A stretch of 64,000 nucleotides of DNA from Culex pipiens pallens (GCF_016801865.2 NC_068938.1:84022886-84086885), one strand, 5' to 3'; shown: positions 11,611 to 24,161, numbered from the stretch's first letter. Notes: generated by a model not told the origin, from the letters alone. Made by a program: numbers and translations.

Positions 11611-12549
11611 ATCACACAATTTCACGATTTTTTTAATTTTTATGTTGAAATCAAACCATTAGATCAAATATCTTCTAACAATCAAATCAGATTCACAATC
11701 CCTAAAAAGGTATTTAAAGGTAAGAGATTTATGAATACAATACATACTGTTAATACAAGTAATTTTGAAAGATCGATCCATCTATAATGCCAGGTGAGTT
11801 AATAACACGCAACAAAATTCGAAGAAATACAACTTTCTATGCATAAATCTACGATGGGGTATCTCGGTTTAAAACATTTTGCTCCAGGCCCTACCGTGAA
11901 CTATAAAAAAAATGAAAAACAGCGAATATTTTTCAAAAAACCTTAAAAATGATTCTAATTTGAAAACGATGCAATTTTTTAAAATTTTACTAAGTTAATT
12001 TTTGATAGCAAATTTGTTTTCACATTAAAAACACTAGCATGGACATTAAAAACAGTAAAATTGTTTTTAACCTATTATGGAATTTCTGAAAAGATGAAAT
12101 TTTATGTCCCCTAAAACTTATGAAAAAAAATAAATGTTTTTTTGGAAACCATTTTAAAGATACAAAAAGCAATTTAAAAATCAGCAAAAAAAATCCTTAT
12201 TCTTTAACTTTTACGAAAACACCATCAAATCGATCAAAAAATTCCTTCAACAGTTACAGATTTTTGAATTTTCACTGATCATTTTAACTGCTAAATTGTT
12301 ATGGAAAATTATATGGACACACTGATAATGCAAAAATGCTTCTTTGGGCATACGGATTGCATCATTGCATGCAGTTTCAGCCAGATTAAAATACAAAAAT
12401 ACGGATAGCTAGAATCTTAGAGAATTACTAATATGCTAGTGTTTCATACATATTTTTTTCTTTTAAATTAATCTTACTTAGGCCAAACTAAAATATTTAA
12501 TGTTTTTGTCTCTTCTCCCTCTCTCCTTATCCTTTACATTGACCTAATA

Positions 12550-13155
12550 ATGTGTATCTTCACAAGACTTGGACATAGGACAATGGTCAATATGGAGACT
12601 TTTAGGTAAAATTGGCAGGGGAATCGATTCCCACAATAGGTTTTTTTTTTATTTTGACGTTTAGATCACTTTTTAAAAAAAAACAGGTTTAGTAAATATT
12701 TTTTGTATTTTTTAGGAGAGCCAAACCATCCTGTATTTTTCGTCAGTCTTAGGCTATTTCCACAAAAAAAAATAACGAAAAACAAATCGTGACAACACCT
12801 ATAAATTTAACTTTTAAACATAAAAACTGGAAAATCTCATAGAAGTGGCGTGTATTTTTCTTTCAGTGTATTTTTTTCAAAAAGCCCGTCCAATTTCCTA
12901 CAAGTTTGTCTTTGACCACTTTTTGATACGATGCAATGGCTTTGAGATACAGTAATTTTTAAATTACAAAATACAAAAATATTTAAATAACTTACCCTTC
13001 TCAAATGTAATTTTTGAGTACAATTGGCTCCAATACACAAAAATGGCTTTTATAGGCCTAGGATAACATGTCTAAAAAAGTTTCATTGATATCGGAGAGT
13101 GTCGGGTGCAAAAGTACCAGAAAAATTCCTGTTTTGAGATGGAATTGCTCTATAT
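12550..13155 (-). repeat. Dispersed repeat family H, uninterrupted copy
   Basis: Read on the minus strand this copy matches 19665-19736 joined to 24517-25060. Landmarks are CTCTCCGATATCAATGAAAC, GACATGTTATCCTAGGCCTA and GACAAACTTGTAGGAAATTG. It is useful as the empty site for the 4.78 kb insertion at 19737-24516. Non-coding. Confidence 0.75.
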
Positions 13156-14859
13156 GAAGAATCCATTCAAATCATAGTTATTATTCTTATCGTATATCCT
13201 GGAAGTTAACATTTCAAAAATTAATTGTATTTTTCATTCAAATCACAACAAGCATAAAAGTCATGTTGAACAAGTCAGTGCAAATAAACCTCCAACTAAT
13301 TTAATGCCGAAATTCTCACAAAAGCCTAAAACAAACAAATCCGCAACGAATGGAGGCTATCCGGTTGACATTCGGACGGATTTGAAAAGCCATTCACGTC
13401 TTTATAACAATCGTTAAAATTCGAATGCATTCAAAATCGTTTCCTTCAACCGCGGATGATTTTCGTCACACCTGCCTGGCCAAACCACTGCCATAGAGAG
13501 CATAAATTTTCATGCATTTCCTCTCTGCGCGCCCAACTGGGTGGGGAGTGGGGGGTAGCTCGCGATCACCAATTTGGCCGTTTCTTCGAGAAGGTGTTTG
13601 TTGGTGAGCTTTTGTAGTCGAAGCTACTAAGCGAAAAAAAACGGTGCTGCTTTATGGCTTTCCGTTTTCATTATTTTGAGCTGCGGATGATTTGGTGGAC
13701 ACATTTATGGTACCATCTGTTGGACACCGATTTTCAATTGTTGCAGCCGATATCACCTTGAACTTAATTGAGGCAAGGCGAATCTGAGAAAAGGCCGGCC
13801 CGAATTGGGCATTAGACGACGTCTGAGATGGACATTGCAGAGTCCAATGGCCGTTCCAGCTGACCGAAGAATGTTTTCTAAGCACTGACTTAACCTTCTA
13901 CAGTCAAGTGTTTTCGAACTTGTTTTTCAAAGTTGTATAAAATTCAGTTTAAAATGTTTTATGTAAACCTTGTATACAGCTCAAGCTTTGAGTTTTTCCT
14001 CAACACATTGTTAAACATTTATTCAATTGATCATGTACTTCTGCGCTCAAGGGTTAAGACAACGTTGCACATTTGGAGTGCTTTTCGGTTCCACTTAATC
14101 TAAATCTAATTTTTCAGCCAACCGGTGAAAATTGCGATTGAAAATCGTAACTCACTGCGATGACATAACTTGGAGCGCATTTTGGAGCGTCGAAGCGAAC
14201 GGCGTGGCCAACACAAAGACGGTCCCCGATGGGGGCCAACATGCCCGCCAGCACCACCAGCAGGTCGTCGTCCCCGGCCAGAGCGTCGCAGTCAGTCGGT
14301 CATCGGGCGCGGCCAAATATGAAGCCGAAACCTTCGCCGGCGCGCACAGCTGGAGCCAGTGGCCATGTGAGAGTCCGGCCGGGGCCATGCGTTTTCACTG
14401 CTACTGAACACTCTGGCCGGGGGTTTTCCCATCGATTCGGTTGTGCGATCTGCCACGGTTCAGTTTTGTTTTGTGTGTGTTATTATCGTTAGTTCAACGC
14501 ATTTGAAAAGTGTTTTTTTTTTTTCATCGAGAAATTCGCACAATTTACAATGTATTGAATTGAAAGAAACAAATTACAATGAAACGAATTGAAAGAAACC
14601 AACTTTTTTTTATTTTGCTCGCGAAAAGAATTATTTGAATTATTTATCAAAATCCTTTCACATGTTATCAAATGTTGTGATAAGAAATATCAAGCAAATT
14701 GTAGAAAGACGGAATACCTTTTTGTCAGCATTACCATCAGTGTGGTGATTTTGGCCCAAAATGGTTTTCATGGTTTTGGAAATATAAATTAAATCAAAAT
14801 TTTAAATTAAAATCAATAAAATGTTGTTCTGTTTAAAGAGCTTTTTTGGTAATATGTAA
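13156..14859. other. No supported gene; GC-rich island at 14140-14450
   Basis: The island at 14140-14450 is much richer in GC than its surroundings and is open in three frames, but none shows a domain, signal peptide or paired splice sites. It could be an untranslated exon or a regulatory island. 13640-13900 also holds a short open frame on the minus strand without support. Confidence 0.4.
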
Positions 14860-15620
14860 CAAATGAGCAATTCTTCACCAAAACTGGAAATGGATTATAT
14901 TTATATTTTTTTAATAGGCCATTTTGTGTCATTAATACACCCTTTCGAGGCACCATACAATTTTGGCAGTTATACGATACGTTAATATTCGAAAATTTTT
15001 ATCTATTAAATGAATTTTCTGAACGATTTGGTATCTTCTTATTTCTTATCGAAAGGCAAAAAAAACATCAATTTCCCAAAATAAACACCTTTTTATATTT
15101 TGATATGTTAAGGACATTTGTGCCATAGATAAGTGTGGACAAATAAATTTGCCACCAATTCTGATTACTTATTATTTTTTTTGTAAAAGAAAGTTTTTTG
15201 GAAAAATAGAAATTTTACTCGATAGACATTTTTGTTTTTAAAGTAAAATCAAGTTTTCATTCGAAAGTACAGATTTTTTGATAAAGTGTACCATTTTTAA
15301 GTTATGTGGCTAGTTTAATTTAAGGTGAAAAATACAGTTATTCGATTTTTAATATAGTGTCCATGATTGTTATTTCCTAAAAATATGTTTTCCAAAAGTT
15401 TAGAAAATTTCTAATAAAATTGCCTAAGAGACATAAAAAAAATAAGTTTTTAAGTCTCATTCAAACAGCCTTTTAATTAATGAATTAATAAATGTAAAAT
15501 TTTCTGATCTTTACAGATCTTTTCGAAAACATATTTTGAAAAATTTGGAATCATGACTAACATTTCTTAAAAGTCAAATATTCCATTGAATTATTATACA
15601 TAAACTTTGCTGAAATAATC
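14860..15620 (+). repeat. Diverged partial copy of foldback family A
   Basis: The stretch from TGAGCAATTCTTCACC (about 14863) onward follows the left arm of 1024-2379 in order, including ATGGATT-ATTT, CCATACAATTTTGGCAG and the later ATGACTAACATTTC segment. It carries many substitutions and small deletions. Confidence 0.55.
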
Positions 15621-15639
15621 TTTGTAAAAGCCTGTTATT

Positions 15640-15727
15640 TTGATAGATAAAAATATAAAAAAAAAATTTTAGGTACTATTTTGATAGATAAAAATATAAA
15701 AAAAAATTTAGGTACTATTTTGATATA
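15640..15727 (+). repeat. 44-bp tandem duplication
   Basis: The unit ATTTTGATAGATAAAAATAT plus an A-run and TTTAGGTACT occurs twice in direct succession, differing by one or two bases in the A-run. Confidence 0.75.
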
Positions 15728-15949
15728 ATCTAAGATTTAACCTTTTTTCAAATAATTTGTAATTCATACAGGGTTGCAGGCGTGGGCGGGCGGTTGTGGG
15801 ATCAATCAACACGATTTTGTGATAAATGGTTAAAATAGTTAAGATAAGAAACATACAAAATATTATTTCCAAGCTTAAATCAAATTAAAAAAAAATCGAG
15901 AAAAAATCATACAAAATAGTGAATTTATGAAAAAGATTTTAGGCCGATG

Positions 15950-16440
15950 CAAATATTTTTCAAAGTTTTTGTCCCTCGGCTCTGGCCATAGATGAAGTGT
16001 TTTAAAATGCTTTTTTCACTGGTACAGTTGTTTTGCAATCATTAGTTTTCAAAAAATGTAAGATTTGACGAAAACAAAAATTTTAGCGAAAAAAAAACTT
16101 TTTGCGAAAATAAACATCGACAATTTTCAAAAATACAAAAAAACATTAAATCAACTATAAATCATCTAAATCAACTAAAATTTTTTATAATCAGCTATAA
16201 ATGATTCTAAACGCAGGGGAATGCAATTTAAATTGATTTCAGCTGATTGCACATAAATCACCATTCAAATTTTTCAGTTTTTGAAAAAAATATTTTTTTG
16301 CCCCCTGGTTTTTGGGCCAACATTGAAGGGGGGGAGACAAAAACCTTAAATAAAATTTGTACCAGCCTTATTAAAATCTGAGAACCACAATAATTGATGT
16401 AATGTATTTTTTAATACGAAAAACAATATCAATAAAACTT
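15950..16440 (-). repeat. Dispersed AT-rich repeat family G
   Basis: This segment is recognisable again, in the opposite orientation, at 32250-32600 (shared GGCTGGTACAAATTTTATTT and CAATCAGCTGAAAT-GATTT), and more distantly at 18940-19090 and 48180-48420. No coding capacity was seen. Confidence 0.6.
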
Positions 16441-16650
16441 TATCAATCAATTATCAACTCATGCGTTTGGTGCATTTTCACTCCTTGCCAAAATTGTGTC
16501 ACACAAATATTACAGACATAATTTTCAGGTAAATTATTCACTTGATCGATCTTTTTGCAGAAAATTTGGTGGTTGGTATAAAACCAATTTAGGCAAACTG
16601 AGACTCGACTTAGAAAATACAGTATTACTAAAGTGGTCATAACATACTTA

Positions 16651-16787
16651 AGAGTTCTCAAAATCGTGAACAAGCGTTCGTGAAATTCGGAACCACGAAA
16701 AAAGTGTTGAAAAAAATACCATGAAATTTGAACACTTTGTTCGTGGTTCCGAATTTCATGAACGCTTGTTCACGATCTGGGAACTCT
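16651..16787. repeat. 137-bp hairpin element
   Basis: The arms AGAGTTCTCA...CGTGAACAAGCGTTCGTGAA and its inverted counterpart around 16720-16787 pair over about 55 bases with a loop near 16712. A diverged relative with arms 0.5 kb apart occurs at 50995-51512. This is a small foldback MITE or a formerly mobile hairpin. Confidence 0.65.
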
Positions 16788-19664
16788 TTTTTCTCCGTGC
16801 ACCATGTGACAAAAGGTTTGAAAAAACGGTTGTCTTCAATTCTGTCTCTCCTCTTACTGTCCTAGGTAAGCTTATTATTTCTCGCCGATAACTGCCAATT
16901 TATGATAATAATTATTATAAGAACTTTATTGGGATTTTATTTGTCATTAAAAAAAATTCGACTAAATTCAGAGAAAGCATCTGAGCAAACCAAACCATAT
17001 TCGAAAATTGTCCGACCATATTATTTCCATGTAATATTTCCCGATGGATCTTAACCTGTGGATTTTGGTCATATTTTTGGTTTGTATGGGTTTATATGAC
17101 AATTTTACATATAAACCCAAAATATGATCAAAAATCGACATTTTGACACTTTGGCTTACACACAAAAAAATATTTCCGAATGTTACATCATTTATGATGT
17201 AAAAGTGTTTTTTATCGTGCACGTCATTAAACATTTAAATTTAAATGCAGTTTTATGTAAATTTGCAACAAATTATTCGTAAAAACATGACTTTACGTGT
17301 GATTCAACCGTTTACGTCGAATCTCACGTTTATATCGACTGAGTTTACATGTAATTCATTTTTTCCGTGTCGAGTAAATTCACATGTTTTTTTTTCTGCG
17401 TAGTGCTAAGAGCAGATTCAGGTTCAGCGGAGAAAAAATACATGGAAAACATTTAGTTAAAAAATTCAGAAATCATCACACAAAAGCCACTGAAGTGAAA
17501 ACTCCAACTTTCGTTGCAAACCCATTTTAAAAAAGCAATGAATCATTTTCCTGACACCTCGCCTAACCCAATTTTCAATTCCATAGCAAGTGCCGTGCCG
17601 CAAATTTTCGCAATTTTCCCCGAGCTCAAGCTCAACTCCATTTCGCCCAATCAACCCTCACGTCGTCATCGTCATCACCGTCGTCGTCGTCGTTGTCTAC
17701 CAGCAAACAAACATTATTATGTGTAATTGGTATCATTCATTCGTTAAGGTTTCACACGTTTGATTTTTATCGACATTTCATGAGTAACGTACGCGGCCTT
17801 TTGATGTTGACTGTCAGCAGCTTGGGCAGACCTCGTTGGAGAAGCAGCTTTTGAAGGAGAGCTTTATGGTGGGTAGCCTCGCCGCGCTTCAAACCAATCA
17901 TTTTGCACAACAAAGACCCAAAAGCTGCACCATATGCAATCCAGTAGCTCTATACATATGAGTGGTGACCACCGGACTCCTCCGCCTTGGCCATCAGTGT
18001 ACAACATAGGTGGGGTAATTTGACAGTTAGCTTTGACTTCACAAAAATCAAAAGATTGACCAAAACCGTGAGCTTTACCCTATTCCAAACAAATGTAAAC
18101 TGGTGTGAACAAACATACAAACTCGAAACCCTCTCTTTCGTGGCAAGAAGAAAAACTGCGCCGAGATCGTGAAAGAAACGCGCCGATTTTGCAACCCAAT
18201 AATCGCTGAAGCCAAAGCCAACCGCTCTCCATAGCTAGTCGCGAGCGATCGATGCTTCATAAACGCGATTAGCAATTAGAGTAATGAGCATGCGAATCGC
18301 AACAATGTGCGGGGCTGTTGACTCCGCAAAAAAAAAACAGTCAGTCATCAGCTGATGTGCAGAAGAAACGTGCTGCTTTCAACTACCTACTCTGGCAACT
18401 ACTGGGCGGCATAAAAGTTCGCTGTACAATAGTCGACGCCGAAATTGACGTGAAAAAAGCGAACCTACCTTGCTGGTAAGGATTGCAAAAAGTTGCATTG
18501 CATTCAGAGATGAGCAGCAGCGTTCAGATTTATCGAAAATTATACCACTTTTGGCGCATGCAATCGCGAATTAAAGATAATGTAATTTAGCCTTTTTTAT
18601 CTGAGTAAAATTGTGTGCTAACAGATGAGTGCTCTTTGCAAAAAATTAAGCTGTTCATCTGTTTACATAAGTTTAACATGAAAATGTTGAAAAATAGATG
18701 TATTGTGCATGTTAGTATTGATAATATAATATTTTTATTTTGTTTGAAAACACAAAAAATCCGATCAAAAAAATTAACGAATGTTTAATTTTTTATCATT
18801 GAAAATTGTTATTATTCTTTAATCCGCTGTATCTCAGCAACCAGATGTCGAATCTTCAATGTTTCTAAGACGAAATTTTAGGAAATTTTTTGAACCTTTT
18901 GAAAAAAATGTAAATTTCAAACATTTTTTTGCGGTGTCTTAAACATATGTAAAACAATTATAAACGCAGGTGAATGCATTCTTAATTATTATCAGCATAT
19001 TGCCCAAAATAATTTCATTAAAATTTTGAGGCTTTAAGAAAAATGTGTTTTGCCCCCTGATTTTTATTGCCGCACAGAGTTGCATTTTATTGCAAAATAA
19101 AAATAAATAAATAAATAAAATCTATTTCCGGAATTCGGGGAGAATTGCCCACTTGCCAAAAAAGATCAATTATTTTGTTATTGAATATTTTTTTGGTTAG
19201 AGGTTGTTAAAATACTAACCTGGCCTATATTTTGAGCATAATTAAGCATGAACAAGTTTTTGTTTCATTCCAGGCAATGCATCAACGCATGTTTTGCAAC
19301 GTAAAAGCTTATGGTATCATTTTTAGCAAAAATGTAAAAAACATGATATAAGTAAATAGGTGACATAATAAGTATGAAAAAACACAAAACATATAAAATA
19401 TTGATGAAAGGTTGTGGCATAGGCCTAATACAACAGAAGAAAAACCAAAACTGAATAAGATATAAAAAATAAACTAAAAATTAAAGAAGAAAAACATAAA
19501 ACAAGAAATGTTAAGTTTTTCATAGAGCAAAATTGCTCAATATGATCTCCTCCAAGCGTCAAAAAAATAGGATCAATGGGTAAAATTGTCATATAAAAAG
19601 CATCATAATGAATAAAATATTGGAACACCATTTATAAAATTTGGCGTTTGCATTCCATTGTAGA
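16788..19664. other. No gene recognised; dispersed repeat pieces and a CGT microsatellite
   Basis: 16996-17155 resembles 38205-38340 (AAAATTGTCC-ACATAT, TTCCATGTAAT). A CGT/CGTCAT trinucleotide run lies at about 17661-17696. 17470-18480 is less AT-rich and could be intronic or regulatory, but contains no supported exon. 18940-19090 is a relic of family G. Confidence 0.45.
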
Positions 19665-19736
19665 GCAATTCCAGCTCAAATCAGGATTTTTTCTGGTACT
19701 TTTGTACCCGACCCTCTCCGATTTCAATGAAACTTT
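19665..19736 (+). repeat. Family H repeat, left fragment split by insertion
   Basis: This fragment ends in CCGATTTCAATGAAACTTT and continues in register at 24517 after the inserted CACTG element. Comparison with the intact copy at 12550-13155 shows the two parts were once contiguous. Confidence 0.75.
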
Positions 19737-20822
19737 CACTGAAAGAAACCAACATAGCAAAATCAAATGTTTTTTTCACGTGAGCTACTCCAAAAAACCA
19801 ACACGATAACTTCACGTGCTTTTCCTTTGACTCTCATGTGCTCTTCATTTCAAATGAATGTGAAATTCATTCAGCTCCAGTTGATCATTGGCAAACAAAC
19901 ATTCACTCATTTTTCGCATGGTGTTCACGTGAGATTCAAATGATGTTCACCTTGATTTGCCCCAATCGGCTTGTCCATCGGTTTTGAAGTGTAAGTCACG
20001 TGAGATTCGAATGAATTTCATTTTGATTTGCTCCAATCGACTTGTCCTTTGATTTCCAAGTGAAATTCACGTTAGTTTCAAATGCTATCGATGACGAAAA
20101 TTTATCCTAAAGCAAGATGGCAACTTTCATGAAGTCCGAGCTAGAGTTCGTTCTCTTAATTTCATCCAGGATTTTAATGTATAAAATATTGCTGGATTAT
20201 TTTTAATAATATGGTAAGTAATTTCTATTGAATACATTACAATGATTAATACTTAGCAGAAAATTTCTAATATTTCTACAGGTAATCACGGATAGGAGAA
20301 CTTTAGGGATTCCCATGGAAGAGGACTTTCCAAGACCCCGTCCAGGCTTGTTCCGGTGTCGGAGAGTGTGAGAGATCAAGTGTGTGGCATAGAAGTCAAT
20401 TTTTGCTGATCGTCCAGAATGTGCATCTTTTTGCCTTCCTCACCTTACTGAGGAAAGGCTATAAAATCACTCGAAAAATGAACTTCTTAATTCGACCTCG
20501 TAGACCTACCTTCACGTATACCTATCGACTCAGAATCAAATTCTGAGCAAATGTCTGTGCGTGTGTATGTCTGTAAGTCCGTGCACCGAAAAAAATGCAC
20601 TCGATTATCTCCGGACTGGCTGAACCGATTTGGGCCGTTCTGGTCTCATTCGATCCGTCTTAGGGTCCCACAAGACCTATATTAACTATTATGAAGTTTT
20701 GTTAAGTATTTCAAAAGTTATGCTAAAAAAACGATTCTGGCTAAAGTTTGAAAGATTGTAAAAAGGGTGGTTTTTGTAAGAAAACCCGTCTGATCATACA
20801 TTTTTAGAAAGGTATTTGAAAG

Positions 20823-21535
20823 ACCTTTCTAATGAGCCCAAAACATTGAAGATCTGATAACCCTATCAAAAGTTATGAGCACTTAAGTGTCATTTGTACA
20901 CATTTCAGAGGCCGGATCTCAAATATTTTGATGAAAAAGTTGTCCGGATCTATCATGCGACCCATCGTTAGTTGGATAATTGAAATACCTTTCTAATGAG
21001 CTCAAAACATTGAAGATCTGATAACCCTATCCAAAGTTATGAGCACTTAAGTGTTATTTGTACACATTTTATAGGCCGGATCTCAAATATTTCGATGAAA
21101 ATGTAGTCCGGGTCTATTATGTGACCCGTCGTTAGTTGGATTATTGAAAGACCTTTCTAATGAGCTCAAAACATTGAAGATCTGATAACCCTATCCAAAG
21201 TTATGAGCACTTAAGTGTTATTTGTACACATTTTATAGGCCGGATCTCAAATATTTCGATGAAAATGATGGCCGGGTCCATTAAGCGACCCGTCCTTAGT
21301 TGGATAATTAAAAGATCTTTCTAATGAGTCAAAAATATTGAACATCTGATAACCCTATCAAATGTTATGAGAACTTTATGTTCGTTGTCGCCTTTTGGGG
21401 GCCGTATTTGAGATATTTTGATGGAACTAATGTCCGGAACCATCGTGCGATTAAACAGTGGTTGGATAATTGAAACTCCTTTCAGATGATACTATAAGAT
21501 TGAAGATCTGATAACCCTATCAAAAGTAATGAGCC
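20823..21535 (+). repeat. Tandem array with 164-bp period
   Basis: Five units start at about 20823, 20987, 21151, 21315 and 21477. Each begins with a version of ACCTTTCTAATGAG and contains GATCTGATAACCCTATC and ATGAGCACTTAAGTG. The middle units are nearly identical and the last two are diverged. Confidence 0.8.
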
Positions 21536-21801
21536 GATAAGTCACATCGTAAAACAGTTTTCCCAATTTCACCCATGGTGTCTTTTATTACAATAAAGTA
21601 TATAGAATTTTTTTATTTCTCATCTGTTCTACATCTTATTTTTCAAACATTATTTCCATTACCTAAAATTATATCATCGAAAACATGTTGATTCCACAAA
21701 ATCTGCGTACTCCTCACGCCACATTCCGGTGACGTCCGAATCTCGTACAATTTCCCAGCCATCGGCGTCATCAACGACGGGACCGAGTAAATATCACAAA
21801 T

Positions 21802-22155
21802 TTATACACCCGCATAAACATCCACCGTCAGCAGCCCATGGTCACAGTACATCGCTAGCTTGAACGGCTCCCTCGGGAACGGAACCATCCACAGCGGAAC
21901 AACCTCATCGATCACCTTGCCTGGCGGTCGTCTCCATAAACACATATCCGACCACGCTGGCCGCCGCCAGCAGGTTGCACCTGTACCGGACGGTCCCATC
22001 GCTGGCAAACTCCGGAACCGTGTTTTTCAGCTTAATCTTGAGATCCTGCAAAAAACGTAAACAAAAACATTATCTCTAAGAAACAATTGCTTCCTGAAGA
22101 ACGGATATCACCAACTTACAGTTACATACAGTGCCGGCGTTCCGGGTGTGGCCAT
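21802..22155 (-). pseudogene. Two-exon gene remnant, frameshifted, unrecognised
   Basis: A start codon at 22155 opens a 12-codon exon (MATPGTPALYVT) ending at a perfect GTAAGT donor (22119). The next exon begins at 22045 after TTTTTTGCAG and reads DLKIKLKNTVPEFASDGTVR and onward to METTA, where the frame is lost. A +1 shift restores GKVIDEVVPLWMVPFPREPF and a stop at 21802. The exon is 244 bases, consistent with one inserted base. Composition is much richer in GC than the flanks and both halves look like globular coding sequence. I do not recognise the family. The retained intron argues against retrotransposition. A sequencing error is the alternative to pseudogenisation. Confidence 0.55.
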
Positions 22156-22734
22156 TGCGGGGAACCGAAATTGCGAAGGTTTTAGGGCGCGGAGATGCGG
22201 ATGCAATTTTATTCCAAAAACGCGACGCAACAAGAACTGTTGCAGGAAAACACCCGTTTGACGTTTGTGTGGATGAGCTGAGAAGGTTTTTGACATTTTC
22301 TTTTGTGCCTTGGGTTTTGCGAGTGGCTCCCGGGATTTTGTTGATTTGAAACTCCCGGGAAAAATGAACAGATACATTTTTTTTACTGCCTTAAGGCTTA
22401 CATAACTTTAAAGTAATACAACTATTGAAAGTGAACAATTTTCATGAAATAGCCTCGTAGGTGTTGTTCAAATATTACGTGCAATGATTTTTGGGATTCT
22501 AGACCCCATATTCCATGTAGATATGTTGTTAGAAGTAAAATTCAGATAAGATTTGTAGCACAGACAAACAGACGGGACACTCGAGTGCCGAACCATCGTC
22601 CTCCAAAAACGGTTATTTCAAATTCAATTTTGTTTCGGCATCCACTCACCCGGCGCTGATGGCGCTGCTGTCGTGACAGCTCGCCCGTCTTTTCTCAGTG
22701 TGTGTGATGCGTGTTTTTTGTTTTTAAGTTGAGC

Positions 22735-23700
22735 GTGAGCACGTGTGAGGCAGCAAATGAAAACAAAAAAAACAGCCTTCCACCTCGAGTGCCTCCAGTT
22801 CAACCCGCCGGTAGGTCGAATCCTGCCGAATGCACCTGAACGACGAGAGCCAGCGGTCCCGGACGTAGTGTTCCGGCGGAAACACGAGCAAACGGACATT
22901 TACGGGCACTTCTTCGACACGCACGACTTTGGGTGTATCAATCGGAGGCGAATCTACCTCACGAGGGCGACTCGGACAGCGTGACGGACCGGAAGCGGTC
23001 GGACATGATGGAGTAGTACAACGAGGCAGAACGAGTGCCAGAACCGTGCCGAAAACCTGAAGTGGCACACTCTTGCTTTTACCCCACTATTAACCAGATA
23101 GGCCTGCTCCACTGCCTGCCGAAGTCGAGGCTGCTGCTGAGGCGCCCGCTACTGCGGAGAAAGCCGGATCCTGTGGTGGAGTCATCTCCTTCGGAGCAAC
23201 CTGCTTATCCTTCGTGGACTGCTGCTGCTGGTCGTCCTTTTGGCATTTTGACGATGTTGCGTCGATCGTGAGCGCCACTCTTCGCGACTTTTTTCGTCTC
23301 ATTCGGCCCTTTTGGTTTTGTTGGCTGGCAACTTAATTGCGCCGTGGACACGTTCCCCGCAGATGTTTCCAAACGCCCATCGTGGGGATCAATTCCGTTA
23401 GTTTTGAATTGGATTTTCCTATTCCGGCGGCCACTACTGGTGTTTTCGTGACCGGGATATCTGGTGTCAGGTGTAATGGTTCATGTTTTCGGTGGAGGAG
23501 GAATCTTAGACGGAACATGCAAGCAACGGGGAGGACCAGTGGTGTGGTCTCTGTCATTGTGTTTGTCTTGCATCGCTGCAGGTGCTGCCGCATGATTTGC
23601 CTCATGAGGTTCTGCCATTGGAAACGGAACCGACCGTGGAACCGACCCACCGTCATTTTCGGCCGTCGGTCTTGATTTATTTATTTTGATTTTGTTACTG
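22735..23700 (-). pseudogene. Decayed coding region with several frameshifts, unrecognised
   Basis: On the minus strand a Pro/Ala-rich start (MAEPHEANHAAAPAAMQDKH, near 23620) shifts frame around 23480 into PLHLTPDIPVTKTPVVAAGI, shifts again near 23370 into a Lys-rich stretch, and again near 23250 into a Gln/Ala/Ser-rich stretch ending at 23090. Further down, SLYYSIMSDRFRSVTLSESP (about 23010-22950) continues after another shift as IDTPKVVRVEEVPVNVRLLV and FPPEHYVRDRWLSSF to about 22765, followed by a possible GT donor. The successive frames are mutually compatible with one original protein having a disordered N-terminal half and a folded C-terminal part. No family is recognised. It lies inside the CACTG transposon. 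Confidence 0.5.
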
Positions 23701-24069
23701 ATGATCAGCAACAACAAAATTATTTCGAAACAGCTGTTAATGTTTACAATCGTTAAGGCTTGATTGTCTCACGCATACACTGACATGACACATGACAGTA
23801 ATGGGTTTGTATTGGTGTGTTTGGGCTGCGCTTCGGCATAAGCTCACCAGGCAGCGCTGGCGTCGCCGTGATTTGGTGGTTTGATGAAGGACGATGGATT
23901 TCAAAAATAATTTGTATGGAGAGTCACGTCTGTTTGTCTGTGTTTGTAGGTTGGACATTCTTACTACAGAAACAAACATGTACATAATTGTGAGGAAGGC
24001 ACCAACCACCATCGGTGGATTAAGTAACGTTTTTTAAGTGTGAATCGTTCTCGAAAAAGTGAAGTTTTT

Positions 24070-24161
24070 GATTAACACCTGAACTCCCAAGCTCGAGAAA
24101 AGGGGGGAATTTCCATACCAATTCCCCCTTTTTCTTGAGCTTGGGAGTTAAGGTGTTAATC
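24070..24161. repeat. Near-perfect 42-bp hairpin
   Basis: The arm 24070-24111 (GATTAACACCTGAACTCCCA onward) pairs with 24120-24161 with about four mismatches around an 8-base loop. It could be a miniature hairpin element or produce a small-RNA-like transcript; only the structure is seen. Confidence 0.7.

Larger units (their letters stand above)
10140..12420. repeat. Diverged copy of foldback family A, interrupted by a retroelement
   Basis: The block around 10470-10570 (alternating ATGTTAGTCTT and inverted relatives) and the block 11632-11680 match the centre of family A at 1915-2095. 12235-12345 resembles its right arm. The copy is split by the retroelement at 10591-11610, whose target duplication falls in the element's conserved GAGATC-ACAATTT segment. 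Confidence 0.55.
20428..24024. mobile_element. Repeat family D, long copy or composite
   Basis: The left end (TTTTTGCCTTCCTCAC) is the same as at 669. About 3.57 kb to the right, GTGAGGAAGGCA (23990-24001) is its inverted counterpart, followed by the small hairpin ACCACCATCGGTGG. Whether these two ends belong to one transposition unit is inference from their orientation. If they do, the gene remnants lie inside this unit. Confidence 0.5.
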
